Positions 27,709-36,228 of a DNA stretch of 64,000 bases are shown piece by piece. The notes under the pieces were generated by a model. It did not search any database. It was not told where the DNA came from and saw only the letters and a program-made list of their open reading frames with translations. The stretch's first letter is position 1, and each line of letters starts with the position of its first letter. The stretch covers positions 62,001 to 126,000 of the forward strand of contig CBDBIG010000003.1 of NCBI GenBank assembly GCA_965205845.1, written 5' to 3'. The position numbers were made by a program, and so were the translations under genes. Source of the DNA: CBDBIG01 sp965205845 [NCBI: bacterium]. GTDB taxonomy: Bacteria; SAR324.

Positions 27709-28740
27709 ATGCACCAAGCAAAGGCAACCCCTAGTTTACAGGTGGTGCAAGAGGGCGATCAGCCACCACTCACCCCGTTAGCAAAGTCCCCATTGCCCGC
27801 CGCCGAGGCGAGCAATCAGGCGTCAATTTTGCGGTCGGGGCTACAGACGGTCTTAACCGAGCAGTGCCTGTCCCAAGCCGATGCGGCCAAGCGGATTGGG
27901 TGCGGGGCAACAGCGCTTTCGCGCTGGCTTAACGGCAAGTACACGGGCGATAACGCCGCCCTTGAAGCCAAGGTTTGCCAATGGCTAGAAGACCAAGCCT
28001 GCCAAACCGCCTTTTTGCCCAGCGAGGGCGCAGACTGGATAGAGACCCCCACAGCCCGCCAAATCGGCATGGCCATTGCCTACGCCCACCTAAGCCGCGA
28101 CATCGCGGTGGTGTGCGGTGGCGCAGGGGTTGGCAAAACCATCACCGCCCAGCACTACGCCCAAACCCGCCCTAATTGCTGGGTGTGCACAATGGTGCCC
28201 AGTTTTGCCAGCGCCCCTGCCTGCCTTAAAGCCCTTTTGTTTGCCCTTGCCCCAAGCCAGCGCGCGGACGGACGCGGGGGAGATGTGGTTTACCGCATGC
28301 TTCTCACCTATCTCTCAAAAAAAGACGCCCTGCTGATTATAGACGAGGCACAGCACCTCACCCGCCCCGCCTTGGAATGCCTACGCGCTTTGCACGATGC
28401 CACTGCTTGCGCCCTGGTGTTCATGGGCAACGAGAGCGTCTACACCCGGATGAGCGGCCCGCGCTCGGCAGAGTATGCCCAGTTGTTTAGCCGCGTTGGC
28501 AAGGTGTTAAACCCCAAAAAAGCCCGCCGTGCCGATGTAGAGGCCATTGCCCAAGCATGGGGAGTAAGCGAGCAGAAAGCCCTTGGCTTTTTAATCAAAA
28601 TTGGTCACGGCCACGGCGCACTGCGTGAGGTTACCAAAACCCTACGCTTGGCCAGCCTGGCGGCAAACGGGGCACGGCAGGCCCTTAGTCTAAGCCACCT
28701 TAAAACCGCTTATTCCGAGCGTGGAGGAGTTAGCGAATGA
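27709..28740 (+). CDS. Mu-type transposition ATPase B
   Basis: AAA+ ATPase that binds target DNA, stimulates transposase A and gives target immunity in Mu. A short Pro-rich leader is followed by a Cro-like HTH (LSQADAAKRIGCGATALSRWL, as in MuB). The ATPase domain has Walker A GGAGVGKTIT, Walker B ALLIIDEAQHL, a sensor (LVFMGNES) and an arginine-rich region SRVGKVLNPKKARRADV, with a C-terminal helical domain. At 343 residues it is close to MuB (312). The ATG at 27709 has GGAG upstream. The frame is intact, unlike that of its partner gene A. Confidence 0.85.
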   Translation: MHQAKATPSLQVVQEGDQPPLTPLAKSPLPAAEASNQASILRSGLQTVLTEQCLSQADAAKRIGCGATALSRWLNGKYTGDNAALEAKVCQWLEDQACQTAFLPSEGADWIETPTARQIGMAIAYAHLSRDIAVVCGGAGVGKTITAQHYAQTRPNCWVCTMVPSFASAPACLKALLFALAPSQRADGRGGDVVYRMLLTYLSKKDALLIIDEAQHLTRPALECLRALHDATACALVFMGNESVYTRMSGPRSAEYAQLFSRVGKVLNPKKARRADVEAIAQAWGVSEQKALGFLIKIGHGHGALREVTKTLRLASLAANGARQALSLSHLKTAYSERGGVSE

Positions 28741-29205
28741 ACCCGATCAAGCCCAAAAACAGGCGTCTGCGTGCACCTGCCTGTTCGCATTTATACGCGG
28801 CACACAAGCAGCCCCATGTTTTGCTTAAATAAATAAAGGAGACCCGTCATGAAAATTGACATCAACAGTTTAAGCGCAGCACGACAAAAATGGAATCTCA
28901 AAGGGGAGACGCGCCTATAAGGCATGGGCAAAAAACCTCTTTTTTTTGCGTGGCCAAGGCAGGGGGTTTGTTCGCCCCAGCAACCGACCCCGCGCAGGGC
29001 TACAACGCTGGCAAGGAGGGCTATAGATGAAAACGCCAAAGGTTTATGTTGGCGCACGCTTAGAAAAAGGGATGCCCCCCCTTTAAACCACACCCTGACA
29101 CCCTTAATAAGGAGTCCCCACATGCAAGCCCAAACCATCCCCCAGGTTGGAATATGCATCACGCTATAAAAAAAGCGACCCTTGCGCATGAGGTGGCGCT
29201 ATGAG
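28737..29205 (+). other. Decayed early region with several tiny ORFs
   Basis: After gene B come short coupled ORFs, several with good ribosome sites but very short products. 28737-28832 (31 aa) has an ATG overlapping the B stop. 28849-28920 (MKIDINSLSAARQKWNLKGE..., 23 aa) has AAAGGAG upstream. 29027-29086 (MKTPKVYVGARLEKGMPPL) and 29122-29169 (15 aa after AAGGAG) follow. Around 28950-29028 a frame reads GLFAPATDPAQGYNAGKEGY, like the end of a small phage protein. I read these as 5' ends of early genes whose bodies were deleted. Confidence 0.45.
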
Positions 29206-29458
29206 TTTTTTGCAAACGCTTTGCGACGCCATCGTGAGCGGATTTGGGGTTTTTATGGGTGGGTTCGCTGCCTACGGCATGTTGGAAATGTGCGCAACGC
29301 TTGGCTGGGTAGTGCTGCCCTGGGAGAAAAACCCCATCAACTTTACCATTAATTTCATGCATTTTGGGGGCACGGATGAGGATCTCGAAGTCGTGAAAAC
29401 CATATTAGTCAAACACGTGAAGGAAGCCCGAAGAGAGCAGGGCAAACGAAAGGCTTGA
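29201..29458 (+). CDS. Small prophage protein with one hydrophobic segment
   Basis: 85 residues. The N-terminal half is hydrophobic with many glycines (AIVSGFGVFMGGFAAYGMLEMC), followed by a polar and finally basic tail (KHVKEARREQGKRKA). This is compatible with a single membrane helix. GAGGTG lies just before the ATG. It is the only small early ORF here that looks complete. No family was recognised. It lies 3 bases before the gemA remnant. Confidence 0.5.
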   Translation: MSFLQTLCDAIVSGFGVFMGGFAAYGMLEMCATLGWVVLPWEKNPINFTINFMHFGGTDEDLEVVKTILVKHVKEARREQGKRKA

Positions 29459-29461
29459 TCC

Positions 29462-29630
29462 ATGAAAACCAAATCCTTTTGCCCCAACGAGCAAGCCTAC
29501 CGCAATAAAAAATACGCGGCCCTGCACGCCCAATCGAGCAAAATGGGTTGGGACGATGCCCAATACCGCGACTGGTTGCAAAGCAACTACGGGGTGCGCA
29601 GCGCAAAAAACCTGAGCACCTTAAAACGGG
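29462..29630 (+). pseudogene. 5' fragment of gemA (Mu gp16, DUF1018)
   Basis: About 56 codons match the start of Mu GemA-type regulators: HAQSSKMGWDDAQYRDWL, then RSAKNLSTLKR, the region that normally leads into a longer helical protein. At about 29625 the similarity stops and, in another frame, the portal gene begins. The translated tail after the junction (85 codons in all) is out-of-frame sequence. This is the left side of a large internal deletion. Confidence 0.75.
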
Positions 29631-30588
29631 CTTGCCCGTGCGCGGAGGCTTGGCTCGCGTGGCCGTTTGGAGTTACCTCTTTAAGGCCTACGCGCTCAAA
29701 GACTGGGCAGCCTTTTTAGAGGTGTTTGGGATGCCCTTGCGCATTGGGCGTTATGGGCCAGGGGCTAGCGATGAAGACAAGCGCATCCTGCGTCAAGCGG
29801 TGATCAACCTTGGGAGCGATGCGGCTGCCGTGTTGCACGAGAGCATGCAAATAGAGTTTCAAGATGCCGTGCAGGGCCGGGGCGGGGAGGGCCTGTTTTT
29901 GGCAGCGGCCGAGTTTTGGGATAAGCAAACCAGCAAGGCGGTGCTTGGGCAAACCGCCAGCACCGAGGGCACCCCTGGCAAACTGGGCAACGATGCCGCC
30001 CAAATGGAGGTGCGCCAAGACATACTGCGCGCAGACGCCGCCGTTTTGGCAGCCACTTTAAACCGCGACCTGGTCAAGCCTTTCATTGACCTTAATTTTG
30101 GCCAGCCCCCCGATAACCGCTATCCGCGAATTGTGTTGCCTTTGCCTGAGCCCGACAAAACGGAGGCAATCGTTGATGCCATTGCCCGCCTTGTGCCCCT
30201 TGGCTTGCGCGTTGACCAGCACACCCTGTGCGAGTTGCTCGGTTTGCCCGAACCGGGCTCCGATGCCCAGTTGCTTGGTACGCCAGCCAGCGCAACCCAA
30301 GCCAGCAACCAAGCCCTAGGGCACATATTAACAGCCCTTGCCCAAGCAACACCAGCCCAAGCGCAAAGCGAATTAGATGCCTTGACAGAGGAAACAACCC
30401 AAAACTGGCAGCCCTTGCTGGCGCCCTTGCTTGATCCCTTGGTGCAAGCCCTTGGCCAAGCGAAGAGCCCAACAGACCTCGCGCGCTTGCTCGCCCAAGC
30501 CTTGCCCGAGAGCGATCCGGCCCCCCTTGCCAAGGCGATTGCCCGCGCCACCTTTAAAGCGCGTGGCATGGGTGATGGGGAAGGCTAA
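29625..30588 (+). pseudogene. 3' fragment of the portal gene (Mu gp29, DUF935)
   Basis: Starts inside the portal protein at GLPVRGGLARVAVWSYLFKA. It continues with LKDWAAFLEVFGMPLRIGRY, GPGASDEDKRIL and SDAAAVLHESMQIEF, all typical of the conserved C-terminal half of Mu-like gp29, through to ARGMGDGEG and a stop at 30588. The first about 150-200 residues, and all terminase genes that precede portal in Mu, are missing. The ORF can be opened at 29548, but that part is out-of-frame gemA. MuF starts 5 bases later. Confidence 0.8.
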
Positions 30589-30593
30589 AAACC

Positions 30594-30710
30594 ATGCCCA
30601 CACCCAAGCCAGGCTTTCATTTTACACCCACCCCGCCCAAAGAAGCCCTTGCCTACCTCAAGGCCAAAAAACTAAAACCCGCCTTTGACTATCGCGATGT
30701 TTGGCATCAA
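30594..30710 (+). pseudogene. 5' fragment of MuF minor head gene
   Basis: The first about 38 codons read like the start of Mu gpF-type minor head proteins (FTPTPPKEALAYLKAKKLKP, then FDYRDVWHQ). The remainder of the MuF domain does not follow. The sequence switches frame within about 20 bases into the kinase-like/ADP-ribosyltransferase part. It is probably the N-terminal trafficking domain of a polymorphic MuF toxin that lost its middle. Confidence 0.65.
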
Positions 30711-31914
30711 GCGCTACGTCAAGTTTTACACCGACCCCGTCCAAGCCTACGGCGAGGCGGCGGTCAATGCAATCTATGCCCAGTTGGCGGTCAATGCGCC
30801 CAAAAGCGCCTTGGTTGCCCGCAAACAAGGGGGGCTTGCCCTGGCCACCGAGTGGATTGAAGGGGCAGCCCCAATCGCCTTGGACGAACTAACCCAAGCC
30901 AAGGCAAAAAAACTGCTTGACGGGGTGGCGGCAGATGCTTGGCTGGCCAACTGGGATGCCTTGGGGCAAACCTTTGATAACGTGGTTTGGCAAAAAGGCG
31001 CCCCCGTGCGGATTGACAACGGCGGGGCGCTCTTGTTTCGAGCCAAAGCGGGGCGCAAAAATACCGAGGCACTGGCCACAATAGGCGAAGCCGAGGGCTT
31101 TTTTCATCCTGCCACCAACCCCACTTACGCCAAGGCAATGGAAAAAGCGGGGGTGCGCATTTACGAGGCGCTGGGGGATCACTGGCTTAAGACCGAGCGA
31201 GCGATTAGCAACCTAAGCAAAAAAACCAACGCCTTTGCCGACCTCTTGCCCCCCGTGCCAGGGGTGCCCGAGCCCGAGCGCCTTGCCATGCTACAAACCT
31301 TGCAAAAGCGTGCTATGCTCCTCAAGGGGGTGTCGCGCAAGGTGCGTGCCTTTGCCAAATTGCCCGTCCACGAGCAGGGTTTGATGAACCTCAAAGGCTA
31401 TCAATACCAAATCTTGCTTGGGCAGGCGAACACAAGGGCGAAGGAATCGGGTGTCGTGCACCGTTTCTCCGAGCCCGAGTTGGCTGCATTGCACGGCTAC
31501 ACGGTCATCGATTATAAACCGATTAACCAGGCCAAGCGCGGGAAACTGCCCAAAGCCCTGGGAGAGGAATACGCCCACTACACCAAAACCATCATCGCGG
31601 GGCTGGCAAAACTCCCCAACTACCGGGGGAAGGTCACCCGAGGGACGACCCTGCCCGAAAGTGAACTGGCCAAACTCAAGCCAGGCAAGGTTTGGACACC
31701 CAAAGGCTTTACCAGCACATCCACGGGTAAAGCCTTTGGTGGGCCGCATCGGCTGAAAATACAGAGCCGCACGGGCAAGGAGGTATCTTGGATATCCCGG
31801 CACGCGCACGAAAAAGAGGTCCTCTTTAAACCCAATACCAAGTTTCGTGTTGTATACAGGGAAAAACGGGGCAGCGTTGTAGAAATAGGTTTAAAGGAGA
31901 TACATGATGATTGA
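30697..31914 (+). CDS. Kinase-like plus ADP-ribosyltransferase toxin region of a MuF polymorphic protein
   Basis: Two domains are visible. The first (about residues 5-200) starts RYVKFYTDPVQAYGEAAVNA and holds NWDALGQTFDN and RIDNGGALLFRAKAGRK, a layout resembling atypical kinase folds. The second (about 270-405) has the R-S-E signature of ADP-ribosyltransferase toxins: YRGKVTRGT, FTSTST and the E-x-E pair in HAHEKEVLF. MuF proteins of temperate phages are known to carry variable C-terminal toxins (established for the family); assignment here is by motif. No MuF domain is in frame, so delivery with the virion is doubtful. The ATG at 30697 overlaps the MuF fragment in another frame. The next small gene overlaps its end. 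Confidence 0.65.
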   Translation: MFGIKRYVKFYTDPVQAYGEAAVNAIYAQLAVNAPKSALVARKQGGLALATEWIEGAAPIALDELTQAKAKKLLDGVAADAWLANWDALGQTFDNVVWQKGAPVRIDNGGALLFRAKAGRKNTEALATIGEAEGFFHPATNPTYAKAMEKAGVRIYEALGDHWLKTERAISNLSKKTNAFADLLPPVPGVPEPERLAMLQTLQKRAMLLKGVSRKVRAFAKLPVHEQGLMNLKGYQYQILLGQANTRAKESGVVHRFSEPELAALHGYTVIDYKPINQAKRGKLPKALGEEYAHYTKTIIAGLAKLPNYRGKVTRGTTLPESELAKLKPGKVWTPKGFTSTSTGKAFGGPHRLKIQSRTGKEVSWISRHAHEKEVLFKPNTKFRVVYREKRGSVVEIGLKEIHDD

Positions 31915-32113
31915 GTACGCTGAAGGGCTTAGTGATGAGGATAAAAAGCTCGTTGAAGAAATGCGGGCCTCTTTTAGAGAGAGTGACCGCCTGCTTAAAG
32001 AAGGCAAACTCAAGCCTGTGTCAAGGCACCTGCAGGCCAAATTCGATTCGGCCGAAATGGAGTTGGTCGAGGATGTCCCCCCCGCCAAACCCAAACCGGG
32101 CAAAAAAGGCTAA
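31904..32113 (+). CDS. Small charged protein overlapping the toxin gene, possible immunity partner
   Basis: 69 residues, highly charged and mostly helical (SDEDKKLVEEMRASFRESDR), with a Pro/Lys-rich tail. An excellent AAAGGAG ribosome site lies inside the end of the toxin gene, and the start (ATGATG at 31904) overlaps the toxin stop by 11 bases, so the two are translationally coupled. A small coupled gene directly behind a toxin module is the usual place for an immunity gene. That role is inferred from position only. Confidence 0.55.
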   Translation: MMIEYAEGLSDEDKKLVEEMRASFRESDRLLKEGKLKPVSRHLQAKFDSAEMELVEDVPPAKPKPGKKG

Positions 32114-32118
32114 GGCAA

Positions 32119-32479
32119 GTGTGGTTATTTACCCCAAAGGCCTTTCTTTCTATCGTGGCGCACACAGACGACCCCGCCAACTTGCGCCTGGTGCGTGCCC
32201 GCCGCCCTGGTGAGATTGAGGCGCTTTTTCCTGTTGCGCTCGTGCACACCACTCCCGACGCCGATTTATCCCTATTGAGGCGCTTTTTCCTGTTGCGCTC
32301 GTGCACACCCCCAATGCCGATTTATCCCTATTGAGGCGCTTTTTCCTGTTGCGCTCGTGCACACCACTCCCAATGCCGATTACCCCTTTCGCGCATGCCT
32401 GCCAGCCCAGCAAAGCGCCTGCCTTGCACAGCGTCTGGGCTGTAATGGCCAACCAATACGAGCAAAGCAACCCGCCTTA
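32119..32479 (+). pseudogene. Small accessory gene broken by an internal tandem triplication
   Basis: GTG- or TTG-initiated frame reading WLFTPKAFLSIVAHTDDP, then LVRARRPGEIEALFP, resembling a widespread family of short proteins of unknown function (WIFT...SVVAHRDDP...LLVRAR...DYRYRA). The expected later part ADYPFRACLP is found only after the third repeat copy, in another frame, and its C terminus (ANQYEQSNPP) needs one more frame correction. A 59/56-bp duplication destroyed it. It is not a phage structural gene; it is probably cargo. Confidence 0.5.
32218..32389. repeat. Tandem triplication (59, 56, about 57 bp) inside the accessory gene
   Basis: Copies start at 32218, 32277 and 32333, each opening GAGGCGCTTTTTCCTGTTGC. 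The copies differ slightly in the middle (ACTCCCGACG, CCCCAATG, ACTCCCAATG). They are coding-derived, and like the other arrays here they have no spacers. Confidence 0.9.
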
Positions 32480-32719
32480 AATTTGTGGGCGTGGCCCAAG
32501 CGGGGGCAAAAAACGGCACAACGGCAGGCGAGGTGAGCGTGCTGGTGCGCCGTGGGGTGTTTGGCTTTAAAAAAGCCACAACGCTGACCAAGGCAGATAT
32601 TGGTAGCGATGCCTATGCCCTTGATGACCAAACGGTGACCGATGTGTCGGCAGGGGCTTGCCAAGGTGGGCAAAATCATCAACGTAGACGATAACCTTGC
32701 ATGGGTGGAGGTAGTATAA
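32480..32719 (+). pseudogene. 3' fragment of a head decoration protein gene (DUF2190-like)
   Basis: Begins in mid-gene with FVGVAQAGAKNGTTAGEVSV, continues LVRRGVFGFKKATTLTKADI, and ends INVDDNLAWVEVV with TAA at 32719. It resembles capsid decoration/DUF2190 proteins that sit beside Mu-like major capsid genes. A G4 run at 32653-32656 shifts the frame (GACQGG instead of GLAKVGKI). The 5' part is missing and abuts the accessory gene. Together with the next entry it marks the collapse of the head module. Confidence 0.6.
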
Positions 32720-33191
32720 ATGATCATCAACAGACAAAGCCTAGACGACTTATTTGTTGGGTACAGCGCAGCCTTTAATCAAGGCTTTGGGATGGCGGGT
32801 GACGACTGGCAAAAGGTAGCGTTACGCAACGCGGCGCCCCTCACCGAGGCGGGCGAAGTGGACGGCGCCGCGGTTGCGCGCGCACTGGCAGATGCAAGCA
32901 GTTTAATGGATGCCAGCATTGGCGTGCGCTACACCTTGCCCTTGGCCGAGCCTCCTGGCGTGCTTAGCCCAGGTGTGCGTTGACCTTGCCTTGGGACAAA
33001 TGGCGCAAACCGCAGGGCGCATGACAGAAGAGATTGGCGACAGGCGCAAAGAGCGCGTCCAATGGCTCGGGCAGGTGGCAAGGGGCCTGATCAGCCTAGG
33101 GGCAGCGATTGAAGAGCCCCGTTCAGGAGGCGCGCCTGCGGTGCAAAGCACGCCCCGCCAGTTGACAAGAGACGCTTTGCGAGGGCTTTAA
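32720..33191 (+). pseudogene. Capsid gpT start fused to gp36 (DUF1320) remainder
   Basis: The first about 35 codons (MIINRQSLDDLFVGYSAAFN ... DDWQKVAL) are the typical N terminus of Mu major head protein gpT. After about 32825 the sequence is gp36: ADASSLMDASIGVRYTLPLA, then, after a frameshift near 32966, QVCVDLALGQMAQTAGRMTE and RRKERVQWLGQVARG. The gpT start codon and ribosome site now drive a chimera lacking about 260 capsid residues. The frameshift prevents even this fusion from being completed. gpG follows after 4 bases. Confidence 0.75.
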
Positions 33192-33195
33192 AAAA

Positions 33196-33654
33196 ATGGC
33201 AGGCGTGCAAATTGAGGCCGACCTAAGCGGGCTAAAAACACTAAACCAGCGCATTGCACGCTTGGGCAAAATTGACAAGCAAGACCTGCTTCATGCGCTA
33301 GGGGCAGAGATGGAAAGCCAAACCAGGCGCAGGTTGGCGGAGGAGAAAGAGAGCCCCGAGGGAGAACCGTGGAAGGCGTGGTCGCCAAAACATGCCCAAA
33401 CCCGCCACGGCGGGCAGGGCTTGTTGCTGGGCGAAGGGGCGTTATTGGATAGCATCACCTTTGCCGTGCCCAACGATGGGGCGGTGTTGGTGGGTAGCAA
33501 CCTGGTCTACGCCGCCATTCACCAGTTTGGCGGGGCGGAGGTGGGCAAAGAAGGGTTGCCAGCGCGCCCCTACCTTGGGCTTAGCGCCGCCAACAACCAA
33601 GACCTGGTCGAGGTGATAGAAGATTTTTTAAAGAAAGTGCTCCATGGCAGATAA
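33196..33654 (+). CDS. Mu gpG-like tail completion / virion morphogenesis protein
   Basis: 152 residues matching the phage virion morphogenesis family (PF05069): EMESQTRRRLAEEKESPEGE, PWKAWSPKHAQTR, LLDSITFAVPNDGAVLVGSN and YAAIHQFGG, with the PARPYLG ending. In Mu, gpG acts at tail completion before head joining. The frame is intact, with start ATG 33196 and a 3' overlap of 11 bases with the next gene. This is the first undamaged structural gene after the head module. Confidence 0.85.
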   Translation: MAGVQIEADLSGLKTLNQRIARLGKIDKQDLLHALGAEMESQTRRRLAEEKESPEGEPWKAWSPKHAQTRHGGQGLLLGEGALLDSITFAVPNDGAVLVGSNLVYAAIHQFGGAEVGKEGLPARPYLGLSAANNQDLVEVIEDFLKKVLHGR

Positions 33655-34189
33655 CCCGCCCACCCCAGGGCTAAAAGGCTTGTTAAGCGCCGTTGCGGGG
33701 GGCTTGCGCGCGGGTTTAAGTGGCCTTAAAGGAGGGGTAAAAACCCACGGCGGGCGCTTTAGCCTTGAGGAGTTAAAGCGCTATGCCCAGCAGGCCCCAG
33801 GGGTGAGGCTTGCCTTGCTAGGGGTGGAGCGCGTCGAGTGCACCAGTTTTGGCAAAGTGTGGCTTCACGCAAGGCTGGGGGCGTTTGTGATTGCCGCTGG
33901 CCAAGGGCGCAACGCGCAGGCTTTGCAAATTAGCACGGCCCTTGGGGTGCTGGTGGCAGACAACAGGTGGGGCGTAGAAGAATGGGCGCACACCCCCCAG
34001 GAGGCGCGCTGCGATAACCTTTACGATGCTGCCCTCGATAAAACGGGCATCGCCATTTGGGCAATCACTTGGCGCCAGCGCATTGAGCTCGAAAAAGAGC
34101 AAGTCTTAAGCGATTTAACCCGCGTTGACACCACCCTAAACGGCATTCAAGACACCATTACACTATCCTTAAGAGGAGTGTTCGAGTAA
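33644..34189 (+). CDS. Mu gp37-like protein (DUF1834)
   Basis: 181 residues. After a Gly-rich leader it reads LLGVERVECTSFGKVWLHAR, RNAQALQISTALGVLVADNRW and NLYDAALDKTGIAIWAITWR, the pattern of Mu gp37 (DUF1834) just upstream of the tail sheath. Probable tail terminator or head-tail joining role. It overlaps gpG by 11 bases and abuts the DUF2635 gene exactly (34189/34190). Confidence 0.8.
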   Translation: MADNPPTPGLKGLLSAVAGGLRAGLSGLKGGVKTHGGRFSLEELKRYAQQAPGVRLALLGVERVECTSFGKVWLHARLGAFVIAAGQGRNAQALQISTALGVLVADNRWGVEEWAHTPQEARCDNLYDAALDKTGIAIWAITWRQRIELEKEQVLSDLTRVDTTLNGIQDTITLSLRGVFE

Positions 34190-34393
34190 ATGAAACCCAT
34201 TTTTGTAAAACCCCGTGCGGGGCTGAAGGTGTACAACATTCAAACGAACGAACACCACCCGCCAGAGGGCGAATATGTGGCCAACACCCTCTACATTCAA
34301 AGGCGCATTAAGGCTGGTGAATTGACAATTTGCAACCCACCAGCAGAATGCGCAGACCAACAACCAGCAAAACGGGGCAAAAAGAAAGGATAG
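34190..34393 (+). CDS. Mu gp38-like protein (DUF2635)
   Basis: 67 residues, basic. It fits DUF2635: FVKPRAGLKVYNIQTNEHHP, PEGEYV and TLYIQRRIKAGEL. It always lies between gp37 and the sheath in Mu-like phages; the function is unknown. The start directly follows the gp37 stop, with AGAGGAG about 20 bases upstream. Confidence 0.8.
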   Translation: MKPIFVKPRAGLKVYNIQTNEHHPPEGEYVANTLYIQRRIKAGELTICNPPAECADQQPAKRGKKKG

Positions 34394-34401
34394 AAAAAGC
34401 C

Positions 34402-35853
34402 ATGACCATCGCATTTAACAGCATTCCTGTTGGCATCCAAGTGCCAGGGCAGTATGTGGAGTTTGACAGCAGCCAGGCGGGCACCAGCACGCAAGTGCGC
34501 CGTATGCTGGTGATTGGTCACGTGGCCAGTGGTGGCAGCGCAAGCCCAGGCGAGGCGGTGCGCGTGGACAACGCCAGCGCCGTGGCGGGTTTGTTTGGCC
34601 AAGGCAGCCAGGTGGGGACAATGGCACGCGTGGCCAAGGCAGCCCATCGGCTAGGCGAGGTGTGGGCGCTGCCCCTGGCCGATGCAAGCGGCGCAGCCAA
34701 GGCAAGTGCCAGCATCGTTGTGGAAGCAACCAGCGCTCAAGCAGGCACCATTGCCTTGTACATTGCAGGCCAGCGGGTGGCCGTGGGGGTGCAGGCTAGC
34801 GCCGATGCCAACACCATTGCAACCGCCATTCAAACCGCCTGCAATCAGGCTTCGCCCGCCTTGCCTGTAGTCGCTACGGTGAGCACCAACACCCTCACCC
34901 TTACATGCCGTTGGGGCGGCACAACGGGCAACCAGATTGACCTGCGCCATTCCTACCTTCAAGCCCAAGCCTTGCCCAGTGGCGTTACCCTTGCTCTCAC
35001 CGCTTTTACGGGCGGGGCAACCGACCCCAACCTCACCAGTGCATTGGCCGCCCTAGGCGACACCCAATACCATAGCCTTGCCATGCCCTATCATGAGCGC
35101 GCAGCGCTAAGCGCATTGGATAGCGTGCTCCAAAGCCGTTGGGGCCCCTTGGAAGCCAAGGAGGGGGTGGCGTTTATCCCTGCCGTAGGCACGCTAAGCG
35201 CCATGACCACCCTTGGCGAAGCCTGCAACAGCCAACTGATCTGCCTGGTTGGGGTGGGCAAAAGCCCCAGTGCCCCTTGGTCATGGGCAGCCACCACTGC
35301 TGCGGTAAGTGAGCGCGAAGCAGCCCTTGACCCAGCGCGCCCCTTGCAAACACTGCTCCTGCCAGGGGTGCTTCCCCCCAACGATGGGACCACCCTCGAT
35401 TATACCGAGCGCAACACCGCCCTTAAAAAAGGCGTGTCGACCACCACCACCCAGGCGGGCAAGGTGCGCATTGAACGCCTGGTTACCCCCTATGCCACCA
35501 ACCCCGCGGGCGCGGCCGACGGCGCCTACCACGACCTGACCGTCGTGCGCATCCTGGCTTTTTTGCGCAGTAGCCTGCAAAGGCGCATCGCCTTAAAATA
35601 CCCGCGCCACAAGCTGGCCAACGATGGCGCCACGGGAGACAACGTGGTCACCCCCAGCACGCTGAAGGCAGAGATTGTGGCCCTGTTCACCCAGTGGGAA
35701 GCCGCAGGGCTGGTTGAAAACCCCGAGGCTTTTATCAAAGGCCTGCGCATTGAACGCGATAGCACCGATCAAAACCGCATTAACGCCAGCCTGCCACCCG
35801 ATATTATCAACGGCCTGCGGGTGCTGGCTGCCAAAATTGAATTTAGGCTATAA
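34402..35853 (+). CDS. Mu gpL-like tail sheath protein
   Basis: Contractile sheath, 483 residues. It starts TIAFNSIPVGIQVPGQYVEF, the hallmark opening of Mu gpL. A domain with AGTIALYIAGQRVAVGVQAS follows. The conserved C-terminal contractile core has LLLPGVLPPNDGTTLDYTER, TLLRNGVST-like ALKKGVSTTT, IERLVTPYATNPAGAADGAY and ALKYPRHKLANDG. ATG 34402 was chosen over the earlier frame opening at 34330 because of the family start and AAAGGA upstream. The frame is intact. Confidence 0.92.
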   Translation: MTIAFNSIPVGIQVPGQYVEFDSSQAGTSTQVRRMLVIGHVASGGSASPGEAVRVDNASAVAGLFGQGSQVGTMARVAKAAHRLGEVWALPLADASGAAKASASIVVEATSAQAGTIALYIAGQRVAVGVQASADANTIATAIQTACNQASPALPVVATVSTNTLTLTCRWGGTTGNQIDLRHSYLQAQALPSGVTLALTAFTGGATDPNLTSALAALGDTQYHSLAMPYHERAALSALDSVLQSRWGPLEAKEGVAFIPAVGTLSAMTTLGEACNSQLICLVGVGKSPSAPWSWAATTAAVSEREAALDPARPLQTLLLPGVLPPNDGTTLDYTERNTALKKGVSTTTTQAGKVRIERLVTPYATNPAGAADGAYHDLTVVRILAFLRSSLQRRIALKYPRHKLANDGATGDNVVTPSTLKAEIVALFTQWEAAGLVENPEAFIKGLRIERDSTDQNRINASLPPDIINGLRVLAAKIEFRL

Positions 35854-35865
35854 GGAGTCACACCC

Positions 35866-36228
35866 ATGCAACACGCAGGCAAAGCAAGCATTAAAATTGA
35901 CGGCGACACCCTGCCCACCAAGGATGGCGCCACCCTTGACATCGGCGGGGTCAAGCGCAACACCGTCATCGGGGGCAACAAGGTGCTAGGCTACGCAGAA
36001 GAACCAATGCCTGCCCGCGTTGAATGCGAAGTGTTTGTGGGCAAGGGCACCAGCCTTGAGCGCTGGCGGCAGGTTGAAGACGCCACGATTACCTTTGAAA
36101 CCGACACAGGCAACGTGTACGTCTTGCCAAATGCCTGGCTAACCGACCCCCCTGCGCTCACAGAGGCAAAAGACGGCAGCACCGCCCGCCTCGTATTTGA
36201 AGCCGTGGATGCAAAGGAGATTGCTTAA
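35866..36228 (+). CDS. Mu gpM-like tail tube protein
   Basis: 120 residues of the phage tail tube family (PF10618). MQHAGKASIKIDGDTLPTKD is followed by GATLDIGGVKRNTVIGGNKV, ARVECEVFVGKGTSLERWRQ and FETDTGNVYVLPNAW. Strong ribosome site (TAAGGAG) 7 bases ahead of ATG. It lies 12 bases after the sheath gene, as in Mu. It forms the inner tube that the sheath contracts around. Confidence 0.9.
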   Translation: MQHAGKASIKIDGDTLPTKDGATLDIGGVKRNTVIGGNKVLGYAEEPMPARVECEVFVGKGTSLERWRQVEDATITFETDTGNVYVLPNAWLTDPPALTEAKDGSTARLVFEAVDAKEIA

